DNA of 46,099 nucleotides from the NCBI GenBank assembly GCA_018063065.1, contig JAGORB010000003.1, positions 1-46,099 of the forward strand. The letters are read 5' to 3'. Positions 1-9,910 of the stretch are shown here, one piece after another. The notes below the pieces were generated by a model. The model searched no databases and was not told the origin of the DNA. It saw only the letters and a program-made list of their open reading frames with translations. Position 1 is the stretch's first letter; each line of letters starts with the position of its first letter. Position numbers and translations under genes: made by a program. The DNA comes from Minisyncoccota bacterium (GTDB taxonomy: Bacteria; Patescibacteriota; Minisyncoccia; Phycocordibacterales; XYD1-FULL-46-19).

Positions 1-2
1 GT

Positions 3-332
3 ATTGATGATAGGGTGTTGTGGGTCGGGGCTTTAGGTCCGGAGGAGATGGTGCGGTCTTATGAGGTGGCGCATCTCTTTATCCATACTTCTGCCTATGA
101 GGGTTATGGTCTAGTTTTGGTCGAGGCGGCGATGGTGGGCTTGCCCATTGTCTCCACGGCGGTAGGTATCGCCGAGGAGGTGGGAGCGCAAATTTCTTTA
201 CCTACGCCTGCCGACTTGGCCCAAAGGTTAACTGAGCAATTAAGAGCGCCGGTTAAATCTTTATTACCGCCCCGCGTTAGCGAGACAGAGTATCAACAAG
301 TTTTAAAGTCCGAATGGTCTAAATTACTTTAA
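3..332 (+). CDS. GT4 glycosyltransferase, C-terminal part (5' end outside window)
   Basis: The reading frame is open from the first base, so this is the C-terminal third of a gene beginning upstream. What remains matches the nucleotide-sugar-binding half of GT-B fold, family GT4 enzymes: WVGALGPEEMVRSYEVAHLF followed by an E-G-Y-G-L-V-L-V-E-A-A block (the EX7E region) and GLPIVSTAVGIAEEV. GT4 enzymes are retaining cytoplasmic transferases that build glycans on a lipid carrier. The GTG at 15 is an internal Val rather than a start. The next gene begins 3 bp after the stop, so it is part of the same operon. Donor and acceptor cannot be told from sequence. Confidence 0.85.
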   Translation: MDDRVLWVGALGPEEMVRSYEVAHLFIHTSAYEGYGLVLVEAAMVGLPIVSTAVGIAEEVGAQISLPTPADLAQRLTEQLRAPVKSLLPPRVSETEYQQVLKSEWSKLL

Positions 333-335
333 GAC

Positions 336-2096
336 ATGACTCGTTTTAATTTTCATTATTTTATTTCGTTTTTCCTTCTGCTTGCCGTTGTGGTCTATGG
401 TGGTCTTTTTTATTTTACCAGTCAGAGATTTACTAATTGGGCGGAGTTCGGTGAGAGGGTGGTAGTCGCCGATTCCGATGCTAAGGAATATGTTTTACTG
501 GGCCAAAATATTTTTGAGGCCCAGCGCTTCACCCGTAATTTGGCCGTTGCTAATGAGCCGGAAGTTTTCCGTACCCCTGGCTACCCGTTCTTGGCTGGCT
601 TGTGGTTGCAGGTCTTTAATTCACCGGCATCCTTAATTTTCTTGAATTTATTTTTTATCTTAGGTACCGGTTTAATTATTTATTTAATTGGGTACAGTCT
701 TGGTAGTAAGTGGCTGGGAGCGGCCGCGAGCTTGTTTTATTTACTTGATCCAACCACCATTTTTAATTCCTTATTCGCTTTAAGCGATCTGGCTTTTGTC
801 TTCCTCTTCCTTCTGGCTGTTTATTTATTATGGTTTAAAAATACGGTTAGTTTAACCTCTACTTTTTTTAACTCACTATTACTCGCCACTTCCATTTTAA
901 TCCGACCCATCGCCATCTTTGCCGCGCCCGTCGTTATTATTGGCTACTTAATTTTACAGAGGGACTTCTGGCGCGGACGCTTATTGCCAATAGCAGCTTT
1001 GTTTCTTGTTAGTTTTAGTATTATTTTGGGCCCGTGGCTCTGGCGCAATGGTGAGTTAACGGGCCACTATTCTTTATCATCCCTGACCGGTTATAACTTA
1101 CTTTTTTATAACGCCGCTCAATTTAAAGCGCAGAGTACGGGTCAAGATTTGCAGGTGGTTCAAGATGAGTTTAGGTCCCAGTTCGCCATTACCAAGCCCT
1201 ATGATCTGTCAGGCTTCCGCTTTGGTGATGAGTATCAAGCCCTGGCTCGAGGAGTAATTTTAGCCGAGCCTTTCTCTTACGCTCAATTCCACTTACTTAA
1301 AACCGTTCCCGTTTTCTTGGGCAGTGGCCTCGATAATTACGGCTGGGTCCTTGATCGATCTACTCCGCCAGATATTAATATTTCTTCTTTGGTAACTGAA
1401 GGAGAATTTGGCCAAGCCCTCAAGGCCTTATTCGTCGATCCGTTGGTGTTATTAGAGCGCTTAATTTGGCTCACTTTAATTTTACTCGCCGGACTGTCGG
1501 TGTTTGTAAATAAAAATAAGAGATTAATTATTGCCGGAATATTTTTATTAATCGCTTACTTTGCGGTGGCGGTGGGGCCGGTGGCCATGCCGCGGTATCG
1601 TTTGCCCATCTCTCCTTTTATCTTTTTATTGGCTGGTTTGTCAGTTCAGTATTTATTTACCAAATTATTAACTTATCCTCGCCTGCGACTATTCTTGTCA
1701 GAATTTGGCCGTTACTTCTTGGCGAGTTTGGTAGGCTTAGCTGTGGATGCTGGCTTACTCATTTTCCTCACAGAAGTTATTGGTCTTCATTACTTGGTCT
1801 CGGCCACCATCTCCTTCTTGGCTGGACTTGGGGTGGTGTACTGGCTTAGTATTAAGTGGGTCTTCAGTCAGCGGGTGTGGCGAGACTTTAAATCCGAGTT
1901 TCTAATCTTTGGTTTAATCGGTATTGTGGGCTTAATTCTCAACAACACTATTCTGTGGCTACTAACCGATAAACTGGGCCTGTATTATTTATTATCTAAA
2001 GTGGTGGCGGTGGGCCTGGTGTTTAATTGGAATTTCTTGGCTCGCAAGTTATCTTTATTTCATCAACGCGTTAAATCTTCTCATGTCGGAAATTAA
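336..2096 (+). CDS. Membrane GT-C glycosyltransferase fused to GtrA-like domain
   Basis: 586 residues and almost entirely membrane-embedded. Residues 1 to about 450 resemble the PMT/ArnT-type GT-C superfamily, which uses polyprenyl-phosphate sugars on the outer membrane face: an acidic first loop (ADSDAKEY, about residue 46), an [12 protein letters not shown] motif and many transmembrane helices. Residues about 458-575 form a four-helix GtrA-like domain ([20 protein letters not shown]; later [12 protein letters not shown]); GtrA proteins are linked to flipping of polyprenyl-phosphate-linked sugars. The fusion would couple flipping of the donor to its use, which is inference. The last 14 bp overlap the next gene. 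Sugar specificity is unknown. Confidence 0.82.
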   Translation: MTRFNFHYFISFFLLLAVVVYGGLFYFTSQRFTNWAEFGERVVVADSDAKEYVLLGQNIFEAQRFTRNLAVANEPEVFRTPGYPFLAGLWLQVFNSPASLIFLNLFFILGTGLIIYLIGYSLGSKWLGAAASLFYLLDPTTIFNSLFALSDLAFVFLFLLAVYLLWFKNTVSLTSTFFNSLLLATSILIRPIAIFAAPVVIIGYLILQRDFWRGRLLPIAALFLVSFSIILGPWLWRNGELTGHYSLSSLTGYNLLFYNAAQFKAQSTGQDLQVVQDEFRSQFAITKPYDLSGFRFGDEYQALARGVILAEPFSYAQFHLLKTVPVFLGSGLDNYGWVLDRSTPPDINISSLVTEGEFGQALKALFVDPLVLLERLIWLTLILLAGLSVFVNKNKRLIIAGIFLLIAYFAVAVGPVAMPRYRLPISPFIFLLAGLSVQYLFTKLLTYPRLRLFLSEFGRYFLASLVGLAVDAGLLIFLTEVIGLHYLVSATISFLAGLGVVYWLSIKWVFSQRVWRDFKSEFLIFGLIGIVGLILNNTILWLLTDKLGLYYLLSKVVAVGLVFNWNFLARKLSLFHQRVKSSHVGN

Positions 2097-3657
2097 ACCT
2101 AAAACAGCGATTATTATCGGCGGTGGCCCGGCTGGCTTAACGGCCGCCTTGGAGTTGTTGCGCGAGACCAGTGTGTTGCCGGTTATCTTTGAAGGTAGTG
2201 AGATGGTGGGTGGTATTTCTCGGACAGTGGATTATAAGGGCAATAAAATTGATATTGGCGGCCACCGCTTCTTCTCTAAGTCTGATCGAGTAATGCGCTG
2301 GTGGCTGGATATCTTGCCTCTGCAAGCCGGCGCGCCCACCGATTTAACCTTAACTTATCAGAATAAAGAAACCAATCTCTCGGCCGCTGGTCAGGCAGAT
2401 CCTAATAAGGTTGATAAGGTGATGTTGGTGCGCAATCGCTTGTCCCGTATTTTATTCATCGGGAAGTTTTTTAAATATCCAATTTCTTTAAGTTATCAGA
2501 CGATTGTTAATTTGGGTCCGTGGCGACTCACTAAGATATTATTCTCTTATTTATGGATTAAGGTTAAACCTGTCGTTCCGGAGAAGAGTTTGGAAGATTT
2601 TTATATCAATCGTTTTGGCCGTGAGTTGTACAAGACCTTTTTCCGCGATTACACCGAGAAGGTCTGGGGCGTGCCGTGCTCGGCCCTCTCGGCCGAGTGG
2701 GGCGCCCAGCGAGTGAAGGGCCTGTCTATTACCAGCGCTCTTAAAGACGCGGCGAGCAAGGTCTTCCGTCGGGATCAATCACTAATGCAGAAGGGGACGG
2801 AAACCAGCTTGATTGAGAAGTTCTTATATCCTAAATTTGGTCCGGGGCAAATGTGGCAAGAGGTGGCCCGTCAGGTAGTAGAGAAGGGAGGTGAGCTTAA
2901 TTATGAGAGTGAGATTGTAGGTTTGGAATTAGAGGGGCAAAATATTAAAGCCGTTACGATTAAAAATAATCAAACCGGGGAGGTTAAGAGGGTAGAGGGC
3001 GATTACTTTATCTCCACCATGCCGGTTAAAGATTTAATCAAGGCCTTGGGCGAGAAGGCGCCGGGGGCGGTGCAAGAAGTGGCTGAGCGTTTAACCTATC
3101 GCGATTTTATTACCGCTGGTCTCTTACTTAAGCAACCCTTACCGGCCGGCAAGCCCGGCACGGTTGCTCGTGATAATTGGCTCTACATTCAAGAGCCGGG
3201 AGTGAAGGTGGGGAGAATTCAAATCTTCAATAATTGGAGCCCTTACATGGTGGCCGATGAGACCAAGACTTGGGTGGGCTTAGAATATTTTTGTAATGAA
3301 GGTGATGAGCTCTGGCAGATGGAATCAGCCGACTTTATTAAATTGGCGAGTGACGAATTAGAACAAATAAAACTTATTAGCGCTGGCGATGTTTTGGATG
3401 GCACAGTGATTAAAATGAAGAAGACCTACCCGTCTTATCACGGCGGTTACGAGCAATTCCAGGTGATTAAAGACTTTACCGATAATATTGGTAATCTGTT
3501 TTTGATCGGTCGCAATGGCATGCATCGCTACAATAATCAGGATCACTCCATGCTTACGGCCATGATGGCGGTCGATAATATTAAAACTGGTTACTTGCGT
3601 AAAGATAATCTTTGGGCCGTTAATGCCGAGCAAGAGTATCACGAAGAAAAGAAATAA
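2083..3657 (+). CDS. UDP-galactopyranose-mutase-like FAD-dependent oxidoreductase
   Basis: 524 residues. The N-terminus has a Rossmann dinucleotide-binding motif ([10 protein letters not shown], residues 10-19), then FEGSEMVGG and DIGGHRFF, typical of the amine oxidase/protoporphyrinogen oxidase/UDP-galactopyranose mutase superfamily. The C-terminal part carries [20 protein letters not shown], a flavin-contacting segment common in this bacterial subfamily. In a glycan locus the likely role is redox-assisted isomerisation of a nucleotide sugar (for example pyranose to furanose), but at 524 residues it is longer than classical Glf (about 370-390), so true mutase activity is not assured. It overlaps the preceding gene by 14 bp with no ribosome binding site, implying translational coupling. 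Confidence 0.8.
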   Translation: MSEIKPKTAIIIGGGPAGLTAALELLRETSVLPVIFEGSEMVGGISRTVDYKGNKIDIGGHRFFSKSDRVMRWWLDILPLQAGAPTDLTLTYQNKETNLSAAGQADPNKVDKVMLVRNRLSRILFIGKFFKYPISLSYQTIVNLGPWRLTKILFSYLWIKVKPVVPEKSLEDFYINRFGRELYKTFFRDYTEKVWGVPCSALSAEWGAQRVKGLSITSALKDAASKVFRRDQSLMQKGTETSLIEKFLYPKFGPGQMWQEVARQVVEKGGELNYESEIVGLELEGQNIKAVTIKNNQTGEVKRVEGDYFISTMPVKDLIKALGEKAPGAVQEVAERLTYRDFITAGLLLKQPLPAGKPGTVARDNWLYIQEPGVKVGRIQIFNNWSPYMVADETKTWVGLEYFCNEGDELWQMESADFIKLASDELEQIKLISAGDVLDGTVIKMKKTYPSYHGGYEQFQVIKDFTDNIGNLFLIGRNGMHRYNNQDHSMLTAMMAVDNIKTGYLRKDNLWAVNAEQEYHEEKK

Positions 3658-3658
3658 A

Positions 3659-4711
3659 ATGAAACTCTTAGTCATCACTCAAGTGGTAAATGAAGAGGAT
3701 CAAGTACTGGGCTTTATGGTGGGCTGGCTCGCCGAATTGGCTCGCCAGACAGAGAGCTTGGAGGTGATTTGCTTGTCTAAGGGAAGATTTACTTTGCCTG
3801 CCAATGTTAGGGTCTGGTCTTTAGGGAAAGAGACCGGCGAGAGTCGGCTTAAATATCTCGTCAATTTTTATAAATATGTTTGGACGCGCCGGCGTGATTA
3901 TGACGCGGTCTGGATCCATATGAATCAGGTCTACGTTATTTTGGGCTGGGTGGTGTGGAAGTTTTTTAATAAACCGATTAGCTTATGGTACGCTCACGGC
4001 TCGGTGAGTTGGTCCTTGCGCCTGGCCGAGAAGTTGGCGTATATTATTTTTACCTCTGCCCCTAAAGGCTTCCGTTTGCCAAGTAAAAAGGTAAAAGTGG
4101 TGGGTCAGGGTATTGATTTAGAACGTTTTAATAATTTGCAAACAGTAAGAGAGGTAGGTCTCTTAGTTCACGCGGGCAGAATCTCACGGATTAAAAGACA
4201 AAAAGAATTGTTGGAGTCTTTGGCTTTAATTTCAAATACTCCTTGGCGATTAATTTTTTACGGTGGTCCAGTAACGGCGGACGATGAAGTGTATGTGGAA
4301 GAATTAAAAGATTTAATAAATAATTTAGGATTAAATAATAGAGTCACCTTTGCTGGCCCAAGGCCTTATAGTGACTTACCAAAATGTTTGTCGGAAGCGG
4401 AGCTCTTTGTTACCATGAGCCAGACGGGGAGTTTGGATAAAGCCGTTTTAGACGCCATGGCGGCCGGGACCATACCGATTATTGCCGGCGAGACTTTTAA
4501 ACAAGTTTTAGGAGATGATGGGGATCTGTTGCTGACTTCAGACCAGCCGGAAGCCTTTGCTCAGAAAGTAGAAGAGATTTTATCTTTATCACCCCAAGCT
4601 AAAGCTGACTTGCGCGCTCGCTTGCAAAAGATTATTGCCGAGCAATACTCCTTGCCTGCCTTAATGCAGAAAATTGTTTCCAATTTAACTGATGTCACAT
4701 CAACACATTAA
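3659..4711 (+). CDS. GT4 family glycosyltransferase
   Basis: I chose the ATG at 3659 (MKLLVITQVVNEED), one base after the upstream stop, over an earlier in-frame ATG at 3623 inside the upstream gene, because conserved GT-B sequence begins here. The C-terminal half shows LLVHAGRISRIKRQKELLESL (donor-site start), the GPRPYSDLPKCLSEAELFV segment and a GSLDKAVLDAMAAGTIPI block matching the EX7E region, although the first Glu is replaced by a GSLDK sequence as in several divergent GT4 enzymes. About 350 residues is normal for the family. It probably adds one sugar to the lipid-linked glycan on the cytoplasmic face. Its last 20 bp overlap the next gene. Confidence 0.85.
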   Translation: MKLLVITQVVNEEDQVLGFMVGWLAELARQTESLEVICLSKGRFTLPANVRVWSLGKETGESRLKYLVNFYKYVWTRRRDYDAVWIHMNQVYVILGWVVWKFFNKPISLWYAHGSVSWSLRLAEKLAYIIFTSAPKGFRLPSKKVKVVGQGIDLERFNNLQTVREVGLLVHAGRISRIKRQKELLESLALISNTPWRLIFYGGPVTADDEVYVEELKDLINNLGLNNRVTFAGPRPYSDLPKCLSEAELFVTMSQTGSLDKAVLDAMAAGTIPIIAGETFKQVLGDDGDLLLTSDQPEAFAQKVEEILSLSPQAKADLRARLQKIIAEQYSLPALMQKIVSNLTDVTSTH

Positions 4712-6002
4712 AGATCATTATGATAAAGAGGTACCAGCCTCGACCGGTGGATCCTATGAGTCTTATCGCTGGTTTAAATCATCGTTGGATGAGGCCGCTT
4801 ATCAATTAACCAAAGAAGCAATTGAGAAGCATTTATTGGCCGATAAATCCTTAACACCGGAGCAAGTGTTGGAAGTGGGGCCGGGCCCGGGGACTTGGAC
4901 TAAATTACTTTTAAGTCAGTGGGAGACGGCGCACTATGATCTCATTGATATTTCTAAAGCGATGCTCACGGAAGCCAAGAAGGCGCTAAGTAAGCAGAAG
5001 GAGAAGATTAAATTTACGGAGGCCGATTTCTCCACTTTTAAATTAACTGAGAGTTATCAACTCTTCTTCTCTTCTCGCGCTTTTGAATATTTTAACGATA
5101 AAGAAGAATTTGTGGCTCAAGTTAGTCGGGCGCTCTTGCCAGGTGGCACGGGCTTCATTATTACCAAGTATCCTCATCCTTGGCTTAATAAATTGCGCCG
5201 GCATAAGGTAGGCAAGCGTCACAAGCAACAAACCGGCTCCTTGCCGTTAACCCAAATCTTAAGTCGCTTTAACTTCCGCGTTGTGGGTATTTATCCGGTG
5301 ACGGTGAGTGTACCCTTTTTAAAGTCGCCTACTGCCAATCGCTTGGTGGGCAAGCTCTTCCGCTTCTTGCCCCTTAACCCTCTTACCGCTCTTATCACCG
5401 AGTCTTACGGCGTGAAGTTTAAGAAGTTGGAGACGGTGGAACTCTTGGGCTTGCCCGGAGCAGGCAAGTCCACCCTCGCTCATAAGCTGGAGCAGGAGGG
5501 CTTCAAGGTGGTGAAGGTGAGGAGTCGTGGGCAATTATTGTGGCTTAACTTAATCTTCATTAGTTACTTCCCACGCTCCAGCTTTAACTTTTTAAAATTA
5601 TTGTGGCGTCATCGTCGCGGTCCGAAGAAGCTTCTGTATTTAAAATTGATGAATCTCTTCTTCCATTCCAACGCCAAGTGGATCTTGGCGCGCGATTATC
5701 CTAAGGCGGTGATTGATCAAGGGCACTTCCAAGCCTTCTTATCGCTCTTTGAGCATGTGGCCGGTAAACATGAATTTAAACAACTCTCCCAGACCCTGCC
5801 GCGGGCCAGTGAATTGGTGATAGTAGAGTCGGAGCCGGAGGTGCGTTTGGGCCGGCTCTCCGAGCGAGCGGCTTTGCCGCGAGCGGAATTTGGCGTGACT
5901 TATGCCAAGCACTGGCAACAAATCAGTACCCATAACTATGAATTGTTTAAGACTTTAAGTCCGGAATTGCATTTACCTAAAACGATTGTCATCAATTCAT
6001 GA
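4692..6002 (+). CDS. SAM methyltransferase fused to P-loop kinase-like domain
   Basis: Two domains in 436 residues. Residues about 50-165 are a class I SAM-dependent methyltransferase: motif I VLEVGPGPGTWT at 59-70, DLIDISKAML acidic loop, and LLPGGTGFIITKY. After a linker, residues about 248-430 form a P-loop NTPase domain with Walker A GLPGAGKST (253-261), a VIDQGHF motif and VIVESEPEVRLGRLSER, resembling the ligand-binding/LID region of small-molecule kinases such as thymidylate kinase relatives. A bifunctional enzyme that methylates and phosphorylates a glycan terminus (as in O-antigen chain-length capping) would fit the operon, but that is inference. It starts inside the preceding gene and ends in an ATGA overlap with the next. 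Confidence 0.75.
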   Translation: MSHQHIKDHYDKEVPASTGGSYESYRWFKSSLDEAAYQLTKEAIEKHLLADKSLTPEQVLEVGPGPGTWTKLLLSQWETAHYDLIDISKAMLTEAKKALSKQKEKIKFTEADFSTFKLTESYQLFFSSRAFEYFNDKEEFVAQVSRALLPGGTGFIITKYPHPWLNKLRRHKVGKRHKQQTGSLPLTQILSRFNFRVVGIYPVTVSVPFLKSPTANRLVGKLFRFLPLNPLTALITESYGVKFKKLETVELLGLPGAGKSTLAHKLEQEGFKVVKVRSRGQLLWLNLIFISYFPRSSFNFLKLLWRHRRGPKKLLYLKLMNLFFHSNAKWILARDYPKAVIDQGHFQAFLSLFEHVAGKHEFKQLSQTLPRASELVIVESEPEVRLGRLSERAALPRAEFGVTYAKHWQQISTHNYELFKTLSPELHLPKTIVINS

Positions 6003-7168
6003 AGCTAGCTTACGTTATTAATCTCCGCTTACCCACCGAGAAGGCTTACGGCCATCAGATCTCCAAGATGTGCGAGACCTTCTCTAGTTTGGGGGTGGAG
6101 GTGAGTTTATTGTCGCCCGAGAGAATAAACAATATCTCTGCTAATCTATTTGATTTTTATCAGGTTAAGAATAACTTTAAGATTACTATTGTTAAGGGCT
6201 TCGACTTTTTTAAAGCGCGTCCTTACTTGGGGCGCTGGAGCTTCTATTTGCAGGGGTTAGTATTCGCGCATCGCGCCGCTAAGTTGATTGCCGATAAAAG
6301 CACGGTTATCTACACTCGTAATCCGGAGGTGATCTGGCTGTTTAGCCGGAGGGGATTTAAAACGGTTTATGAGTGTCATGATTGGTTTGGGCGCAATAAA
6401 ATTTTGTCACTCTGGTTTTTAAAAAATGTGTCTAAGATCGTGACGACCAATCGCTTCATTGGGCAGAAGTTTATTGAAGCTGGCGTGTCTAAAAATAAAA
6501 TTTTGGTAGCGCCTAACGGGGTTAGTTTAGAGAAGTTCGCTCTTAATCTTGATCCGACAGAAGCCTTGGCTAAACTTAATCTCCCACCTGATCTTCAACA
6601 ACAATTAGCGGGTCAGAAAATATTACTTTATACCGGCAGCTTCCGCACTATGGGTATCGAGAAGGGGGTTGGGGATATTTTAGAAGCACTAACTCAAATC
6701 TCTGACCCAGAGATTACCTTTGTGGCGGTGGGTGGTAATGAAACAGATTTAACTTATTATCGGAATTTGGCGATGGAATTAAATTTGGAAGATAAGGTGA
6801 TATTAGTAGAGAAGCAGACACAAGAAAGTTTAGCCCTCTGGCAACAAGCGGCTAGTGTTTTATTGATGCCCTTCCCCCGCAAGGCTCACTATGAATACTT
6901 TATGACACCACTCAAGATGTTTGAATACATGGCCGCGCGTCGGCCGATTATTGCCTCCAACTTGCCGAGTATTAAAGAAATTTTAACCGAGGATAATGCC
7001 ATCTTCTGCGAGCCGGGCAATACTTCTGACTTGGCTATTAAGATTAATCTGGCCTTAAATGATCGGGAGTTAAGCGAGCGAGTGGGGAATCAAGCTTGGG
7101 CGGATGTGCAAAATTACACTTGGACTAAGCGGGCCGAGAAGATAATTAACTTCCTTAATCATGTCTAA
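5999..7168 (+). CDS. GT4 family glycosyltransferase
   Basis: 389 residues, the usual GT4 length. The N-terminal acceptor domain begins MKLAYVINLRLPTEKAYGHQ. The donor half begins KILLYTGSFRTMGIEKGVGD, followed by ALWQQAASVLLMPFP and an EYFMTPLKMFEYMAARRPII block, where E-X7-E is visible, and the NAIFCEPGN tail typical of the family. This subgroup resembles WbuB/WbuX-like and Vi-antigen-type GT4 enzymes, but the linkage cannot be predicted. The ATG overlaps the previous stop in an ATGA arrangement and the 3' end overlaps the next gene by 8 bp, so translation is probably coupled along the operon. Confidence 0.87.
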   Translation: MKLAYVINLRLPTEKAYGHQISKMCETFSSLGVEVSLLSPERINNISANLFDFYQVKNNFKITIVKGFDFFKARPYLGRWSFYLQGLVFAHRAAKLIADKSTVIYTRNPEVIWLFSRRGFKTVYECHDWFGRNKILSLWFLKNVSKIVTTNRFIGQKFIEAGVSKNKILVAPNGVSLEKFALNLDPTEALAKLNLPPDLQQQLAGQKILLYTGSFRTMGIEKGVGDILEALTQISDPEITFVAVGGNETDLTYYRNLAMELNLEDKVILVEKQTQESLALWQQAASVLLMPFPRKAHYEYFMTPLKMFEYMAARRPIIASNLPSIKEILTEDNAIFCEPGNTSDLAIKINLALNDRELSERVGNQAWADVQNYTWTKRAEKIINFLNHV

Positions 7169-8219
7169 AGTTTTAATCACTGGCTTATACGACCCCACTT
7201 ATCCGCGTAATCGGATCCTGATTAACAGTTTCAAAAAAAATGCGGAAGTAACGGAGTGGCCCCTTCAATCGCGCTGGTGGGGTGGAGTTAAGTTGGCCTT
7301 TTATCTAACCTTCAGTTATCGCTATAAATATGCGGTTATTCTTCAGCCTATTCACTTCTTGCTACCCTTCTTATTGCTAATTAAATATGCACCTGGTCGG
7401 CCCAAAGTTATCTTGGATGCCTTCATCTCCATTTATGATACCAATATTACCGATCGTAAATTGGCGAGCGTTAATTCTCTGAAAGCTAAATTTTATCGCT
7501 GGCTGGATAAACTCACGGGTAAAGCGGGGGAGGGGGTCTTATTTGATACGGAAGAGCATAAGAATTATTTTAATTTATCCTCTAATCTGTCGCAGGCGGT
7601 TATCCCGGTCGTGCCAGATTATGACTTATTAAATAATCTTAAATCAGAGAAGAAGTTATTAAAATCAGATAAAGTAAATATTTTATTTTATGGCAAGTAT
7701 ATTCCGCTCCAAGGCGTAGCAATTATTATTGAAGCGGCCAGAATTTTACAATCAGAAAATAATCTTCACTTTACTCTTATTGGTGGTGGTCAGGATTATA
7801 AAAAAGTTAAAGCTCTGGCGGATGTCTATAATCTGGAGAATGTTACCTTCTATCCCCGAACTTCTTACCCAGAAATTATCGCTGCGCTTAAATCAGCAGA
7901 TATTGCTTTGGGCGTCTTTGGCGAGGGCGAGAAGATGCAGCGGGTGATCCCTAATAAAGTAATAGAGGCCTTGGCGGTGGGCATGCCACTTATCACCGGT
8001 GAGAGTAGGGCGGTAGAGCGATACTTCATAAACAATCAACATCTCTTCTTGGTCCCACCTTCTAACCCTGAAGCCTTGGCGCAAAAGATTAAAGAAGTTG
8101 CATCCGACCTCCCTCAGGCCAAACAAATCGCTCTCATGGGCCAGACCCAGGCCCATCAAGATTTTAATGAACAATTGGTTGAAAAAAGATTGTCAGAATT
8201 ACTGGCTAGGGTAGAATAA
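7161..8219 (+). CDS. GT4-like glycosyltransferase
   Basis: 352 residues with a GT-B organisation. The N-terminal domain holds a hydrophobic stretch (YAVILQPIHFLLPFLLLIKY), suggesting membrane association at the inner leaflet. The donor half begins NILFYGKYIPLQGVAIIIEA, continues with FTLIGGGQDYKKVK and NVTFYPRTSYPEIIAALKSADIALG, then the conserved RVIPNKVIEALAVGMPLITG segment, where the second Glu of the EX7E pair sits in VIEALA. Conservation is lower at the N-terminus, so the acceptor is unclear. It overlaps its upstream neighbour by 8 bp and is followed 6 bp later by a methyltransferase gene. Confidence 0.83.
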   Translation: MSKVLITGLYDPTYPRNRILINSFKKNAEVTEWPLQSRWWGGVKLAFYLTFSYRYKYAVILQPIHFLLPFLLLIKYAPGRPKVILDAFISIYDTNITDRKLASVNSLKAKFYRWLDKLTGKAGEGVLFDTEEHKNYFNLSSNLSQAVIPVVPDYDLLNNLKSEKKLLKSDKVNILFYGKYIPLQGVAIIIEAARILQSENNLHFTLIGGGQDYKKVKALADVYNLENVTFYPRTSYPEIIAALKSADIALGVFGEGEKMQRVIPNKVIEALAVGMPLITGESRAVERYFINNQHLFLVPPSNPEALAQKIKEVASDLPQAKQIALMGQTQAHQDFNEQLVEKRLSELLARVE

Positions 8220-8225
8220 GCGCAC

Positions 8226-8870
8226 ATGCAACTAGGGGAATATTATGGGCAGAAGGAGGTGTATAGGAAGATTGGCCGGGGGCGGATGAACGGCATTTTG
8301 GCCTTGGCTGGAGACTTAAATAATAAGTCGGTTTTAGATGTAGGTTGTGGGGGCGGAGAATTGGGGAAGGAGTTGAAGACCAAGTTCCCCGGAGTTAAGG
8401 TCTATGGCGTTGATATCTCTCCCGAAGCCGTACGCGAGGCAAGTAAACATTTAGACGGAGCGGAGATGTTGGATTTAACTAGTAACTGGCCGGAGAATTT
8501 ATTTAATACCAATTTTGATTTAATTGTTATTTCAGAAGTGCTAGAGCACTTGTTTAAGCCAGAAGACTTGTTGTTTAAAATTAAAAATAAATTTTCTTCT
8601 CCCGTTATCATCACCGTGCCCAATGTGCTCTTTTGGAAGAACAGATTAAAAATATTTTTCGGCAATTTTACTTATACTGATACCGGCCTGATGGATCGGG
8701 GGCATATTCACTTTTTTAGTTGGTGGGCTTTTAAAGATTTAATTCAAAGCACTGGTTTTATTATTAAAGATTCTGCTCATCACATCCCCACCCGGGGTAC
8801 TAAATTTTTAGCCAAAATTTTCCCTGGTTTGTTCAGTTATCAATTTATTGTGAAGTTGGAGAATAAATAA
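8226..8870 (+). CDS. Class I SAM-dependent methyltransferase
   Basis: 214 residues with the single-domain methyltransferase layout of UbiG/Methyltransf_11-23 proteins. Motif I is VLDVGCGGGELGKEL (about residues 37-51), the acidic residue after strand 2 lies in VYGVDISPEAVREA, and the post-motif DLIVISEVLEHLFKPEDLL is the typical active-site region. It probably methylates a sugar or a lipid-linked intermediate in the glycan pathway, since both neighbours are glycosyltransferase genes; a housekeeping substrate is not excluded. No Shine-Dalgarno sequence precedes the ATG. Confidence 0.85.
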   Translation: MQLGEYYGQKEVYRKIGRGRMNGILALAGDLNNKSVLDVGCGGGELGKELKTKFPGVKVYGVDISPEAVREASKHLDGAEMLDLTSNWPENLFNTNFDLIVISEVLEHLFKPEDLLFKIKNKFSSPVIITVPNVLFWKNRLKIFFGNFTYTDTGLMDRGHIHFFSWWAFKDLIQSTGFIIKDSAHHIPTRGTKFLAKIFPGLFSYQFIVKLENK

Positions 8871-8872
8871 TT

Positions 8873-9910
8873 ATGAAGATTGTTTTTTGTTTACCTCATC
8901 TTAAGTTAAGTGGTGGTGTGAGGGTAATCTTAACTCACGCGCGGGAACTTTCCTTTTTGGGCCATGAAGTTACAGTCCTCGCTAATGAGAGTAGCCGGCG
9001 CAATCTGTGGCTTAAAAAAGTTTTCGGTTCTAAATTAACTTGGTTTAATTTACCAACTAATATTAAAGTGCAGTATGTTAACGAGGCGAGCGTTCATAAA
9101 ATTTTAAATAAAATTCATCCCGATGTAGTGGTGGCCGATTCGAGTGGTATTGCTCGGTGGTTTGTTAACTCGCCGTTTAAGGTGGTGCACACCATTCAAC
9201 ACGACGAGCGACTTTATCATGGTGATAAGGAGAAGGTGTCGCAAGTGTATCAGCAGCCACTTAAAAAATTAGTGGTCTCGACTTGGCTTAAAGATATGCT
9301 TAAAAATGATTTTGGGCAGGAGGCGGAGCTTTTACTTAACTCTTTCGACCCAAATATCTTCCACCCTGTACCCGCGGCTAAAGTAGATGATGGCAAGGTG
9401 AGAGTTCTGGTACTCGATCATCCTTATGAGTGGAAGGGGACGACCGAGGCCGTGAAGATAGTGAGAGAATTGCAGGCTAAATACCCCAACTTGGTTTTAG
9501 TCGGTTTTGGCGCTAAAGCTGATCAAGCGTCTCGTGAATTTGATGAATTTTATTTTGAGCCCAAGCAAGAAGAGTTGGCCCAAATTTATTCTCGGGCGGA
9601 TATCTTCCTCTGCCCGTCTTGGGATGAAGGGTTTGGTCTACCCAGCTTGGAGGCCATGGCTTGTGGCACGGCGGTGGTTACTTATGACAATGGCGGCTCG
9701 CGCGACTTCGCGCTCGCCGACGAGACGGCGCTGGTGGCACCTCGTCGTGATGAAGTGGCCCTTAAGTCTAAACTGGAGGAGTTGGTAGTGGACGGAGAGA
9801 AGCGCCAGAAGATTGCCACCGGCGGCCTAAAATTGGCCCAAAATTGGCCCACTTGGCCGGAGCAGACTAAGGAGTTAGAGAAAGTGTTAAAAGATGTTAT
9901 AACTCATTAA
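8873..9910 (+). CDS. GT4 family glycosyltransferase
   Basis: 345 residues. The start MKIVFCLPHLKLSGGVRVIL contains the glycine-rich GG motif of the GT-B N-terminal domain. The C-terminal donor domain shows VRVLVLDHPYEWKGTTEAVK, LAQIYSRADIFLCPSWDEGFGLP and SLEAMACGTAVVTYDNGG, an intact EX7E block (E in DEGFGLPSLE). The protein is close to rhamnan- and O-antigen-type GT4 enzymes, but sugar specificity is not readable. Its stop overlaps the next start by one base (TAATG), which usually means translational re-initiation. Confidence 0.88.
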   Translation: MKIVFCLPHLKLSGGVRVILTHARELSFLGHEVTVLANESSRRNLWLKKVFGSKLTWFNLPTNIKVQYVNEASVHKILNKIHPDVVVADSSGIARWFVNSPFKVVHTIQHDERLYHGDKEKVSQVYQQPLKKLVVSTWLKDMLKNDFGQEAELLLNSFDPNIFHPVPAAKVDDGKVRVLVLDHPYEWKGTTEAVKIVRELQAKYPNLVLVGFGAKADQASREFDEFYFEPKQEELAQIYSRADIFLCPSWDEGFGLPSLEAMACGTAVVTYDNGGSRDFALADETALVAPRRDEVALKSKLEELVVDGEKRQKIATGGLKLAQNWPTWPEQTKELEKVLKDVITH

